Part shown: positions 53,941-64,000 of the stretch, one piece after another
How positions within the stretch are numbered: the first letter of the stretch is position 1
Layout of the letters: every line of letters begins with the position of its first letter
Assembly (NCBI GenBank): GCA_028564925.1
Contig: CM053029.1
Location: 609,931,486-609,995,485 of the forward strand
DNA length: 64,000 nt
Direction: 5' to 3'
Origin: Lithobates sylvaticus
Lineage: Eukaryota; Chordata; Amphibia; Anura; Ranidae
Made by a program: the position numbers and the translations under genes
Notes under the pieces: model-generated
Seen by the model: the letters and a program-made list of their open reading frames with translations, nothing else
Told to the model about the DNA's origin: nothing
Databases searched by the model: none

Positions 53941-54592
53941 CTCAGTTTAGGCTGATATGTATTCTTCTATACATTTTTGGTAAAATCGCAATAGGCGTAT
54001 ATTGATTGGTTTGCGCAAAAGTTATATTGTCTATTTTCATTATTCATTTCTTTTTTTTACTAGTAATGGCAGTGATCTGCGATTTTTATCGGGACTGTGA
54101 CATTATGGCGGACACGTCGGACATTTTTGACACATTTTTGGGACCATTGGCATTTATACAGCGATCAGTGCTATGAAAATGCATTGATTACTGTAAAAAT
54201 GTCACTGTCAGTGAAGGGGTTAACACTAGGGGGCAATCAAAGGGTTAATGTGTACCCTAGTGTGTGTTCTAACTGAAGGGGGAGGGGACTGTGTAGGGGA
54301 GATGACAGATTGCTGGTCATACTTTGTATGAACAGACGATCTGTCTGTTCTCCCCTCAGAGAACCGGAAACTGTGTGTTTACACAAACTGATCCCAGTTC
54401 TCGGTGTGCCCCGAGCGATCGTGGGAGCCCGTGGCGATTGAGACCGCTGGGCACTCACATCGGCTCCGTGGGTGAGCAGGGGGTGCGCACGCCCCCCTAG
54501 TGGGCACAGGGAGAAGCAACGTTAGATAACGTCGCTTCTTCCAGCCGTGCCATTCTGCTGCAGTACAACTGCGGCAGATGGTCGGGAAGTGG
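53941..54592 (+). mobile_element. P-family TTAA-MITE fragment (P5, right part)
   Basis: Matches P1 from CTCAGTTTAGGCTGATATGT to GGTCGGGAAGTGG, followed by CTAA (degenerate TTAA). The left third is missing, complementary to what P4 retains. The CTCF-like place reads ACACTAGGGGGCAAT (54223-54237). Confidence 0.8.
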
Positions 54593-54596
54593 CTAA

Positions 54597-54960
54597 TCAC
54601 TGCTGTTTTTTTTGGGGTTTTTTTTGCTAAATAACCAAAAAAAGAGTGAAAATTAAAAAAAAAAAAAAGACAATATTTTTTTTGTTTCTGTTATAAAATT
54701 TTACAAATAATTGTTCTTCATAAATTTAGGCCAAAATGTATTCTGCTCCATTTCTTTGGTGAAAATAACCCAAGTCCACAAACTATGGGATATATATAAA
54801 TATATATATGAAAATTGATCAATCCTGATGTATTGACGGTCGATCTAATTTCTTGAGACCTGAAAATGCCAGGACAGTACAAATAACCCCCTAAATCACC
54901 CCTATCATAGATGTTCTTGGTTGTTTTTCCCCCAGAGCCATTATTTTTAAGCAAAATCTA
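54597..54960. other. Fragment of another MITE-like repeat
   Basis: Contains CTAAATAACCAAAAAAAGAG and an ATATATAAATATATATATG tract. The style resembles the middle of the TTAA MITE families, but I could not assign ends. Confidence 0.35.
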
Positions 54961-55828
54961 CACAGTAGAAAAATCTTCAAGATCAGCGGTGCAGATAACC
55001 AGGTCACACCGACAGGTATTCAGGACAGGTTACAAATTCATTATTTATTTTCGAATAAAATTCTCCTTTTTATGGTGATTAGTTACTTATATATGCCTAT
55101 GTATGCTTTACACTAATAGGGCTCTCACTTTGGTATCCGACCCCAGTGTGTCTCTCTGACGTCCTCCCAAATACCACCGTGACACATTGAACAACTCTAA
55201 TTTCAATATTTGGAGCATTTTGTGGCGACTTTCTAGATTTTATATGCCTGGCTCCTACAATGGTCTGACAGGTATCCATTATCTGTCAAACTATGCCTCT
55301 TAAGAGAACACAGGGTAAAGAAGCTCCTCCTCCCAGCCGTTGTTTTTAAATCAATTTGGAATATTCTTGCATATGGTATCGATTTGCTGTAAGTCCCTTT
55401 TTCTTATTACTTCTATGTTTATATACTTCTCCTTTTTTTTGCAACTGTTACTATGCATACATATGTATAGATACATGCATCTTGACATACCACTCTACTA
55501 CTATTTCTCTAACAAGAATGTTATTATACTCTACCCTTAAAGAAGGAGGAAACTACCAATCTCTGAAACGCGTCGGTGTGAGATAACCTTTACGAGATAC
55601 ATTCATACGCTGTACCTTGCATTTTTTGAATACTGTTCAAACATTCCAGTTTCTTTTATATTTAAACATTTTTGTGTATGTCAATATTCCATATATTATT
55701 ATTTTTTGTAATAAATGATTTTCAATTTATACTATTTAGTTTTCAATCTGGGGTTCAAACAATTCATGCCTTAAAAGTCCAACCCATAGGGGATCCCCCT
55801 TCTCTCTTTTTTCGAATATAGGATGTGG
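54961..55828 (+). mobile_element. Penelope-like 3' tail fragment
   Basis: The order of parts resembles the right arm of the Penelope-like dimer: a hammerhead-like remnant near 55536-55578 with the frog-typical GAAACGCGTC, then about 180 bp of AT-rich sequence with AATAAATG, then GCCTTAAAAGTCCAACCC near the end. No endonuclease coding sequence is left. The boundaries are approximate. Confidence 0.5.
55533..55579 (+). ncRNA. Degenerate hammerhead-like motif
   Basis: GAAAC at 55565-55569 followed by GC and GTC fits a two-pair helix III with C at the cleavage position, ACC and GGT could form helix I, and AGGAGG/TCTCT could make a weak helix II. The CUGANGA box is degraded (CTTAAAGA), so it is probably inactive. 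Confidence 0.3.
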
Positions 55829-55834
55829 CATATA

Positions 55835-56159
55835 CAGGGGGTCCCCGACTTACGAACGCCCAACCTACGAACATCCCCTACTTACGAACGGGGCGCTGCG
55901 GGGACCCTCCGCCATTTTCCGCCGTGTTCCGGCCGTTCTGCACATGCGCGGCCATTCGGAGCCTCGGAAAATGCCGGAAATGTTTGGAAATGTCCGTAAT
56001 TTGCCGCGCGTATGCGCAGAACGGCATTAGACGGAACATCGGAAATGTCCGTAAATGAACGTATTTGTCGGTCTGCGCATGCGCGGCCGACTTACGAACA
56101 TTTCCGACTTAAGTACAGGCGGGCAGTCCCTAACGAGTTCGTAACTCGGGGGCCCCCTG
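55835..56159. mobile_element. TA-flanked MITE (CAGGGGGTCCCCGACTTACG ends)
   Basis: The ends CAGGGGGTCCCCGACTTACG and GTAACTCGGGGGCCCCCTG are inverted repeats, with TA at 55833-55834 and 56160-56161. At 325 bp it is non-autonomous, of the Tc1/mariner-pogo type by duplication. The interior has GCGCATGCGCGG and CATGCGCGGCC blocks and many ACGGAACATCGG-like repeats. Confidence 0.85.
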
Positions 56160-56331
56160 TACTTTAAATTCCCCTCTTCATACATGTGTGGTCCACGCTA
56201 AGCCTACAACCCCTTTTTGGAAGGTATTTAGTAAGAGGCATGGCAAATTTTATGATGTTTTAATTTTTTTTTTTATATGTCATCATATAACTGGTGTGGT
56301 GGTGATCAGGGACTAGTGACAATATGTTTAA

Positions 56332-57251
56332 CCACTTTCAGACCGGACCATTTTGCTGGCTTAAGACCAGACCACTTTTTGCGATTCGGCACTGCGCCTC
56401 TTTAACTGACAATTGCGCGTTCGTGCGACGTGGCTCCCAAACAAAATTGACGTCCTTTTTTCCCCACAAATAGAGCTTTCTTTTGGTGGTATTTCATCGC
56501 CCCTGCGGTTTTTATTTTTTGCGCTATAAACAAAAAAAGAGCGACAATTTTGAAAAAAACACATTATTTTTTAATTTTTGCTATAATAAATATCCCCCAA
56601 AAATATATATAAAAATATTTTTTTCCTCAGTTTAGGCCGATACGTATTCTTCTACATATTTTTGTTAAAAAAAAAATCACAATAAGCGACTATTGATTGG
56701 TTCGCGCAAAAGTTATAGCGTTTACAAAATAGGGGATAGTTTTATGGCAGTCTTATTAATAATTTTTTTTTTACTAGTAATGGCGGCGATCAGCGATTTT
56801 TATTGTGACTGCAACATTATGGCGGACACATTAGACATTTTTGACACATTTTTGGGACCATTGTCATTTACACAGCAATCAGTGCTATACAAATGCACTG
56901 ATTCCTGTGTGAATGACACTGGCCGTGAAGGGGTTAACCAGGGGGTGGCAGTGTAAGTGTGTCCGAGGGGCGTGTTGTTAACTGTGGGGGGGCGTGAGAT
57001 CAGTGTCACTTGTTGCTAGGCAGAACGGGGAGATGCTGTTTACATCGGCATCTCCCCGTGAGACGATCGCGGGTATCCCGCGGCGATCGAGTTCGCGGGA
57101 CCCGCGATCGGACTCACGGAGGTCCCGACCGGCCGCTGGCGGCCCGCACGCGATGGTACGGCGGCAAATTCAAAGGGACGTACCTGTGCGCCCTTACGCC
57201 TGTCCGTGCCATTCTGCCGACGTACATCGGCGTGCGTCGGTCGGGAAGCGG
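56332..57251 (+). mobile_element. piggyBac-type MITE P6
   Basis: Complete P element between TTAA at 56328-56331 and 57252-57255, with ends CCACTTTCAGACCGG and GGTCGGGAAGCGG. The CTCF-like place reads CCAGGGGGTGGCAGTG (56938-56953). It is non-coding. Confidence 0.9.
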
Positions 57252-57255
57252 TTAA

Positions 57256-58011
57256 TTAATAATTAGACTCACCTGTATGAATTCTTGTTAATTAGGATTT
57301 TGTTGTCTAAAATTTAGCTTTGAAAAATTGGGTGGAAATACCGCGCCAGCTATAATAGCGAGCAGCCAACACAACAATCAGACGAATTGTAAAGTGACAA
57401 ATAAAACAAAAGCGTGGCGCCTAGTGATGTATGTATTACACAAAAACCGAACCAGAATGGAAATCTGGAGGCAAATTGTGCTATAAATACTTAATATAAC
57501 ACTCAAAATTTAGAATGTATAAATCACTGTGAAATACAAGTGAAGTGAAAATCAAAAATATATAAAAGTATAATATGATATAGATGATCTGAAAATGCAT
57601 GTGATCGCATGAAGAGTGAATGTATAATTCAACACGTAATTGATTGTGTATAACACAAAATAGAAATAAAATAAAACTGAAATGCCAACTGTAGTATTGA
57701 TACCCAAAACAAAAAAGGTACAAAGCTGTACAAATATTCAACTGGAGTATAAGTGGGCGGCTGAATATCGCATAAAGTGGCATGCAGTCACAAGATGTAA
57801 TTGCAGCTATTAAAATGTACTGAAGTAATATAAATAATTAAAACGCTGTAGTCTAGGAACACATATCTAAACAGTAAGTGTCGCATATAGTAATATGCAA
57901 ACACTTATAGCAGCTTAGAAGATGCACAAACTTAAATGCAAAAGATGATGAAAAATAACATAGAATGTGAAAATAATGATAGTGATGAACACATATGAGT
58001 GAGTTTTATCT
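57256..58011 (-). mobile_element. Possible Penelope-like tail, minus strand
   Basis: Read on the minus strand, the AT-rich sequence with ACATACATCACTAGGCGCCA, then GCTGGCGCGGTATTTCCACC, is similar in style to the 3' tail of the Penelope-like arm (which has GTGGCGCTATATTTCTAG in its 68-bp extension). No coding sequence is present. Later insertions split it from 60183-60648. Confidence 0.35.
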
Positions 58012-58019
58012 CACACAAG

Positions 58020-58850
58020 TAGACATGTGCACAACAAAAACATTTGTTTATTTTCGTTTCGTTTTTTTCGTTTCAGAAAAAAATTCGTTTATTTTCGTTT
58101 TTTTCGTTTCCGTTGATTCGTAACGATTCGTAAATTCGTAAGTCGTCGGTGTTCGTATTCGTAACGATTCGTACATTCGTAAGAGTTATTTTTTCGGTGA
58201 TTAGTTTTTTCGTTAGTTTAATTTTCGTTTATTCGAAATTCGGACGCATTCGTATTTATTCGTAACATTCGTAACATTCGTAACATTCGTAACATTCGTA
58301 ATCGGAGCATAATTCATAATGTTATGTAATGTGTATGCTATTATTACATTTTAAGAGACACGGAAAATTACGAATCGAAAAAAAAAGTTACGAATCGAAA
58401 AAAAAAGTTCCGAATGTACGAATTTTTTCATTCAATCTATTCGAAGCACGTTAAGCAACGCCATTGTAAAAAACACAGAAAATTACGATTCTAAGAAAAA
58501 AAAAAAAAAGTTCCGAATGTACAAATTTTTTCGTTCAATCCATTCGAAGCACGTTAAGCAGCACCATTGTAAGAGACACGGAAAATTACCAATTCAACAA
58601 AAGAAAAGTTACGAATGTACAAATTTTTACGTTCGTTTTCGTTGTTCCTGTTTTCGTTGTTCGGATTTTCGTCATTCGTACATTCGTTGTTTCTAATTTG
58701 GTTATTTCGGATTTTCGTTGTTTTTGGTATTCGTTCGATTCGAACGATTCGTTAATCGGATTAGTTCTATTAGAACGATTCGTTCATTCGTACGAAAATG
58801 AACAAACGAAAATAACAAAAAAAAAAAACGAAACGAATTGCACATGTCTA
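58020..58850 (+). mobile_element. hAT-type MITE, TAGACATGTGCA family (A5)
   Basis: Perfect 8-bp duplication CACACAAG at 58012-58019 and 58851-58858, and standard family ends. Internal CATTCGAAGCACGTTAAGCA modules occur twice. Confidence 0.92.
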
Positions 58851-58887
58851 CACACAAGTGCCTCAAAACTGATGCACAATATACATA

Positions 58888-59479
58888 CCGTATATACCCG
58901 AGTATAAGCCGACCCGAATAAAAGGCGAGGCACCTAATTTTACCATAAAAAAAATGGGAAAACGTATTGACTCGAGTATAAGCCTAGGGTGAGAAATGCG
59001 CAGCTACTGTAAGTGGAAAAGAGGGTCAACAATGCCCATTTGCAGCCTCACTGTGCCCATTTGTAGCCTCACTGTGCCCATATGCAGCCATAGGTCCCCC
59101 AAACTTCAAACTTGGTAGTTAAGGGTTCCTAGAGGCCCCCTAGCTGCAGCCAAAATTTCGGGTCTCTGGACCCAAAGTGTCCCGAAGTAACACTGCTGCA
59201 GATGGACACAGTTGACCAACTTTGGGGCCCTGTATCTCGGGGTCACTTGGTCCTAGGAACCCCATCTTTGTATATGTTGAATTGCTGGTTCCACTGGGTT
59301 TGCATACTAATTTGGGGTTCCTAGCACCAAGTGTCCCCAAGATACTGGGCTCCAAATTTGGGTCGGAAAATGTCATTCTCTGCTGCAGAAAAGTGCTTGA
59401 CTCGCGTATAAGCCGAGGGGGGCACTTTCAGCACAAAAATATGTGCTGAAAAACTCAGCTTATACTCGAGTATATACGG
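58888..59479. mobile_element. TA-flanked MITE (CCGTATATAC ends), complete
   Basis: Ends CCGTATATACCCGAGTATAA and TTATACTCGAGTATATACGG are inverted repeats, with TA on both sides (58886-58887 and 59480-59481). The interior has short GCAGCCTCACTGTGCCCAT repeats. Frames through it are not genes. The right end equals 1-104. Confidence 0.88.
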
Positions 59480-59491
59480 TATATGTAATAC

Positions 59492-60174
59492 TAGACATGT
59501 GCACAATAGAAAAATGTGTTTATTTTCATTTTGTTTCTTTCGTTTCCGTTGATTCGTAACGATTCTTAAATTCGTAAGTCGTCGGTGTTCGTATTCGTAA
59601 CGATTCGTATTTTCGTAGAGTTATTTTTTCGTTGATTCGTTTTACCGTTTATTTTAATTTTCGTTTATTCAAAATTTGGACGCATTCGTATTTTCGTAGA
59701 TTTAGTTACATTCGTACTTTCGTAACATTGTTTTCGTAGATTCGTAATCGGAGCATAATTCATAATGTTATGTAATGTGTATGCTATTATTACATTGTAA
59801 GAGACACGGAAAATCCCGAATCGAAAAAAAGTTACGAATGCACAAATTTTTTTGTTCAATCCATTCGAAGCACGTTAAGCAGCGCCATTGTAAGAGACAC
59901 GGAAAATTATGAATCGAAAAAAAAAAGCGTTACGAATGTACGAATTTTTTCGTTCATTTTGATTTTCGTTGTTCCCGTTTTCGTTTTTCAGATTTTCTTC
60001 TTTCGTAGTTTCGTTGTTTCTAATTTGGTTATTTCGGATTTTCGTTGTTTTTCGGATTCGTTCGATTCGAACAATTCGTTAAAAATTTTAGCGAATCGTT
60101 CGTTCATTCGTACGATAACGAATGAACGAATATAACTAATTTTAACGAAAAACAAAACGAATTCCACATGTCTA
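59492..60174 (+). mobile_element. hAT-type MITE, TAGACATGTGCA family (A6)
   Basis: Perfect 8-bp duplication TGTAATAC at 59484-59491 and 60175-60182. At 683 bp it is the shortest full copy, with a minimal TTACGAATCGAAAA array. Confidence 0.92.
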
Positions 60175-60182
60175 TGTAATAC

Positions 60183-60648
60183 TGCAATCTTTAGAATCTA
60201 GAAAAGACTGCAAGAAATAGGAAATATATATCACCCCCATGGAAGGGAAAATGCAATTCTGCATAGATGTAAAACAAATGCTCATACAAATAACTTCAAC
60301 TAGTTGGTGTGTGTTCTGCGTTTATTTAAAGTTGACTGTCGATGTATTCAATATTGAAGGTAGACACTCAAACAATACTTGTCAACTTCAGAGAGTAGGG
60401 AAGAAGATGGGGTAACCTTACCGGAATTGATGACTCCCAAGCCAATAGCGGTGAGTCAAACGAGCTTGTACCGGAATACGGTAACTAGAGATGTTAGCCA
60501 AATGGATGTAGATGTAGAACTTTTTCCCAGATAGGTCAGTGAATAACCCAGGCTGCTACTCACCAACCATCAAAAATAGATATTACCAACTGGAAGCCTC
60601 CATTGTTGTATATATCCAAAACGCAAAATGGTATTACCAGCACCGATC
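60183..60648. other. Unclassified stretch, perhaps continuing the Penelope-like tail
   Basis: About 470 bp of AT-rich sequence without repeats I can name. On the minus strand it has AATAAACGCAGAACACACAC, which would fit a 3' end, but nothing else supports a gene. Confidence 0.25.
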
Positions 60649-60656
60649 CTCCTCTC

Positions 60657-63587
60657 TAAGGATGAGCCCGGTGTTCGATTCGAACCCATGTTCGAATCGA
60701 GCACCGGGTGTTCGCTCGCTCGGCGAGCCCAGAACTATTGGGACCGCTCGCATCAAATTCGTGTGATGCGAGCGGCCCCGCAATGCATTGCGGCCCGCGC
60801 AGTGCAATGCTGGCTGATGATTGGCCAAGCATGCACTGTGACCCCGCATGCTTGGCCAATCACAGCGCCGGCAGCGAGGAGAGCCATAATTGGCTACAGG
60901 CAGGATGCCTGTAGCCAATTATAGCTCAGGGGCTTTAATACACGCCCCACGGTATAAGAGGCCGCCGCGGCGGCGGCCTCGCATATTATGTTTCACTCAC
61001 AGTGTCAGCGTGTCAGTGTGCTGCTGACTGCTGACAACAATATGTGCTCTATTTCTGGGGATATGTGTGTGCGTGCTGTTAGAACAGCATTGCAGTATCA
61101 CATCTGGGGGGTGTCTATAGGTAGCCTGTGAAGGAGGGCAGGTTTCCTGTGCTTAGAACTTTCCCTGCAAAAAAGTGTCATTTTTGCAGGAAGAAAGCTA
61201 TTTAAATCACTCGCGGCTAATGAATTGATGGCTCCTGTAACACAGAGAGCTGTCATTCATTAATAAAAAACAAAAAAAAAAAAGCGTAGGGGTCCCCCCA
61301 AATTCAATAACCAGGCCCTTCAGGTCTGGGATGGATATTAAGGGGGATCCCAGCCAAAAAAAAAAAAAAAAAAATGGCGTAGGGTCCCCCTCAAAATCCA
61401 TACCAGACCCTTGAGGTCTGGTATGGACTTTAAGGGGAACCCTAGCCAAAAAAAATGGCGTGGGGTCCCCCTCAAAATCCATACCAGACCCTTATCCGAG
61501 CACGCAACCTGGCAGGCCGCAGGAAAAGAGGGGGGGACGAGAGCGGCCCCCCCTCTCGCCTGAACCGTACCAGGCCACATGCCCTCAACATTGGGAGGAT
61601 GCTTTGGGGGTCTAAGACCCCTAAAGCACCTTGTCCCCATGTTGATTAGGACAAGGGCCTCTTCCCCACAACCCTGGCCGGTGGTTGTGGGGGTCTGCGG
61701 GCGGGGGGCTTATCGGAATCTGGAAGCCCCCTTTAACAAGGGGACCCCCAGATCCCGGCCCCCCCCCTGTGTGAAATGGTAAGGGGGTACAAAAGTACCC
61801 CTACCATTTCACCAAAAAAGTGGCAAAAATGGTAAAAAGGACAGGAGACAGTCTTTGACAATTCCTTTATTAAAATCTTCTTTCTTCTTTCTTCATCCTT
61901 CGGTTTCTTCATCTTCTCCTTCCTTCATCTTCTTCCATCTTCTTCTTCCATTTTCTTCTTCCTCCGATCCGCTTCTTCTTGCGCTGGTCTTCTCGTCCTT
62001 CTCGTCCGGCATCTTCTTCCGTCGGCGTCGGTGTCGGTGTCTTCTTGGGCCGCTCCGCGCAATGGGAGGCTCCCGCTGTGTGAGGCTCCGCTCCGTCTGA
62101 CAGGTCTTTTATAATGGAGGGCACCTGGTGACCCCGCCCCCTCTGACGCACAGGGACGTCATGGGGAATTCCATGATGGCTTTCCCATGATGTCAGAGGG
62201 GGGCGGGGTCACCAGGTGCCCTCCGTTTTAAAAGACCTGTCAGATGGAGCGGAGCCTCACACAGCGGGAGCCTCCCATTGCGCGGAGCGGCCCAAGAAGA
62301 CACCGACACCGACGCCGACGCCGACGGAAGAAGATGCCGGACGAGAAGGACGAGAAGACCAGCGCAAGAAGAAGCGGATCGGAGGAAGAAGAAAATGGAA
62401 GAAGAAGATGGAAGAAGATGAAGGAAGGAGAAGATGAAGAATCCGAAGGATGAAGAAAGAAGAAAGAAGATTTTAATAAAGGAATTGTCAAAGATTGTCT
62501 CCTGTCCTTTTTACCATTTTTGCCACTTTTTTGGTGAAATGGTAGGGGTACTTTTGTACCCCCTTACCATTTCACACAGGGGGGGGGCCGGGATCTGGGG
62601 GTCCCCTTGTTAAAGGGGGCTTCCAGATTCCGATAAGCCCCCCGCCCGCAGACCCCCACAACCACCGGCCAGGGTTGTGGGGAAGAGGCCCTTGTCCTAA
62701 TCAACATGGGGACAAGGTGCTTTTGGGGTCTTAGACCCCCAAAGCATCCTCCCAATGTTGAGGGCATGTGGCCTGGTACGGTTCAGGCGAGAGGGGGGGC
62801 CGCTCTCGTCCCCCCTCTTTTCCTGCGGCCTGCCAGGTTGCGTGCTCGGATAAGGGTCTGGTATGGATTTTGAGGGGGACCCCACGCCATTTTTTTTGGC
62901 TAGGGTTCCCCTTAAAATCCATACCAGACCTCAAGGGTCTGGTATGGATTTTGAGGGGGACCCTACGCCATTTTTTTTTTTTTTTTTTTGGCTGGGATCC
63001 CCCTTAATATCCATCCCAGACCTGAAGGGCCTGGTTATTGAATTTGGGGGGACCCCTACGCTTTTTTTTTTTTAATTTTTTTTTTTTTTTATAAATGACT
63101 TTTTTTTATGAATGAGTTTCAATGAATCACTGTTCTCTGTGTTACGGGAGCCGTGAATTAACATTAGCCGCGAGTGATTTTAAATAGCTTTTTTACTTTC
63201 AAAAATGACACTTTGTGCAGAGACAGTTCTAAACACGGGAAACATGCGCCCCTTCACAGGCATACTATAGACACCCCCCAGGTACGAAATTTAAAGGAAT
63301 ATTACACTTTTATTGTTTCAATTTAAGCATTATTAAAATCACTGCTCCTGAAAAAACGGCCGTTTTTAAAAAAAAATTTTGCATTGATACATGTCCCCTG
63401 GGGCAGGACCCAGGTCCCCAAACACTTTTTATGACATTAACATGCATATTAGCCTTTAAAATGAGCACTTTTAATTTCGAACGTTCGCATCCATTATAAC
63501 TAATAGGGTTCTAAAGCTCGCACGGACTTTAGGTCCGTTCGCGGGTTCTGGTGCGAGCCGAACGGGGGGGTGTTCGGCTCATCCCTA
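60657..63587 (+). mobile_element. hAT element with TAGGGATGAGCC ends (copy Y2) containing a fold-back
   Basis: Ends TAAGGATGAGCCCGGTG and CGGCTCATCCCTA, with a perfect 8-bp duplication CTCCTCTC at 60649-60656 and 63588-63595. The left end has the TTCGATTCGAACCCATGTTC hairpin as in Y1. Between about 61105 and 63280 it holds a palindrome that Y1 lacks: in Y1 only one arm-equivalent is present (around 17735-17980). No transposase was recognised. Confidence 0.9.
61105..63280. repeat. 2.2-kb imperfect palindrome inside Y2
   Basis: The left arm (from GGGGTGTCTATAGG at about 61107) and right arm (to CTATAGACACCCCC at about 63279) are reverse complements except for indels, with the centre near 62150-62190. 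Mirror frames such as KKTPTPTPTEEDAGREGRED occur on opposite strands. TTTAATAAAGGAATTGTCAA is present on each arm. The transcript of either strand would fold into a long hairpin. Confidence 0.88.
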
Positions 63588-63595
63588 CTCCTCTC

Positions 63596-64000
63596 TAATC
63601 CTCTCAATGTAGATGGAAGTTCCCAAAAGAAAAAAAAGAAAAAAATAATTTTTTTGATCGATCAAAATTCTTTTGATCAGTACTCACCTCTTCCGGGTCT
63701 TCAGGGAGTTCCGTCGGAGATCCGGTGACGTCACAGACATCGACGTCATCGGACTCCTCCCCCTTCCCCAAGTGCTTCCGTCTGCTAACGAAGAGAAGGG
63801 GGGAGGAGTCCAGTGACATCGAAGTTCTGATTGAACGTAACGCGTACGGGGGAGGAGCTACGCATGACGTCACCCGCTGCTGCCCTACGGAACTAACACG
63901 ATTGTCGGCTTTACATGCTGTGTTTTTATCATCTTTATGTGAGTAGTTTGTGTTTGAACACAAAAATGAAATCTTATACTTAAGCGGTGAGCACTTAGAT
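63596..64000 (+). mobile_element. Possible Penelope-like terminal region, cut by the window edge
   Basis: GTCCAGTGACATCGAAGTTC, then AACGTAACGCGTACGGGGGA and GGAGCTACGCATGACGTCAC resemble the GC-rich, hammerhead-bearing terminal repeat of frog Penelope-like elements as I recall it (GAAACGCGT is changed to GTAACGCGT). There is no coding sequence in view. Confidence 0.35.

Noticed and set aside
61855-62453. Basic/acidic open frames on both strands near 62 kb
   Set aside because: They are mirror images on the two arms of the palindrome (KKTPTPTPTEEDAG and its inverse) and low in complexity. No domain is visible.

Overview
The window looks like intergenic or intronic DNA from an anuran amphibian, most likely a ranoid (true) frog. 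I infer this from the repeat families: TTAA-flanked MITEs of the GTCGGGAAGCGG and AAAGCGGAGTTCC types, TAGACATGTGCA hAT-type MITEs, ACACGGTCGG Harbinger-type MITEs, several Tc1 lineages, a GIY-YIG Penelope-like element, and very large minisatellites. No host protein-coding exon, tRNA, rRNA or CRISPR array could be recognised. The recognisable protein-coding sequence is transposase (Tc1/mariner) or Penelope-like endonuclease. Most other long open frames are stop-free minisatellites.

Layout: 0-5 kb holds a broken Tc1 element split by two MITEs, then a small hAT with a 20-bp minisatellite. 5-8.9 kb is an L1 3' end with clear target duplications, itself hit by a large TAGACATG MITE, then two TTAA MITEs that share one TTAA. 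8.9-11.4 kb is a 33-bp minisatellite with two Harbinger-type MITEs inside. 11.4-16.6 kb carries more MITEs and a fold-back Tc1 derivative. 16.8-19.1 kb is a hAT within a hAT. 19.4-24.5 kb is a near-perfect 5.07-kb palindrome made of two head-to-head Penelope-like 3' halves, bounded by one 15-bp target duplication. 24.9-27.1 kb is a TTAA MITE swollen by a minisatellite. 27.2-31.1 kb is a TTAA MITE split by a 3.5-kb hAT that carries a C-rich and a G-rich minisatellite. 31.3-35.6 kb has tandem AT-rich hairpin units and hAT-type elements. 36.2-42.1 kb mixes minisatellites and nested elements. 44.0-48.3 kb is one 31-bp minisatellite array. 48.7-50.1 kb is a nearly full-length but broken Tc1. 50.8-60.2 kb is MITE-dense. 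60.7-63.6 kb is a hAT containing a 2.2-kb fold-back.

Many element boundaries are supported by matching terminal inverted repeats plus target duplications (8 bp for hAT, TTAA for piggyBac-type, TWA for Harbinger-type, TA for Tc1/mariner, 15-16 bp for L1 and the Penelope-like element), so the order of insertion can often be read directly. Nothing here acts as an operon or pathway. The points of biological interest are the palindromic Penelope-like dimer with hammerhead-like motifs at both ends, CTCF-like motifs carried by a TTAA MITE family, and the repeated birth of minisatellites inside mobile elements.
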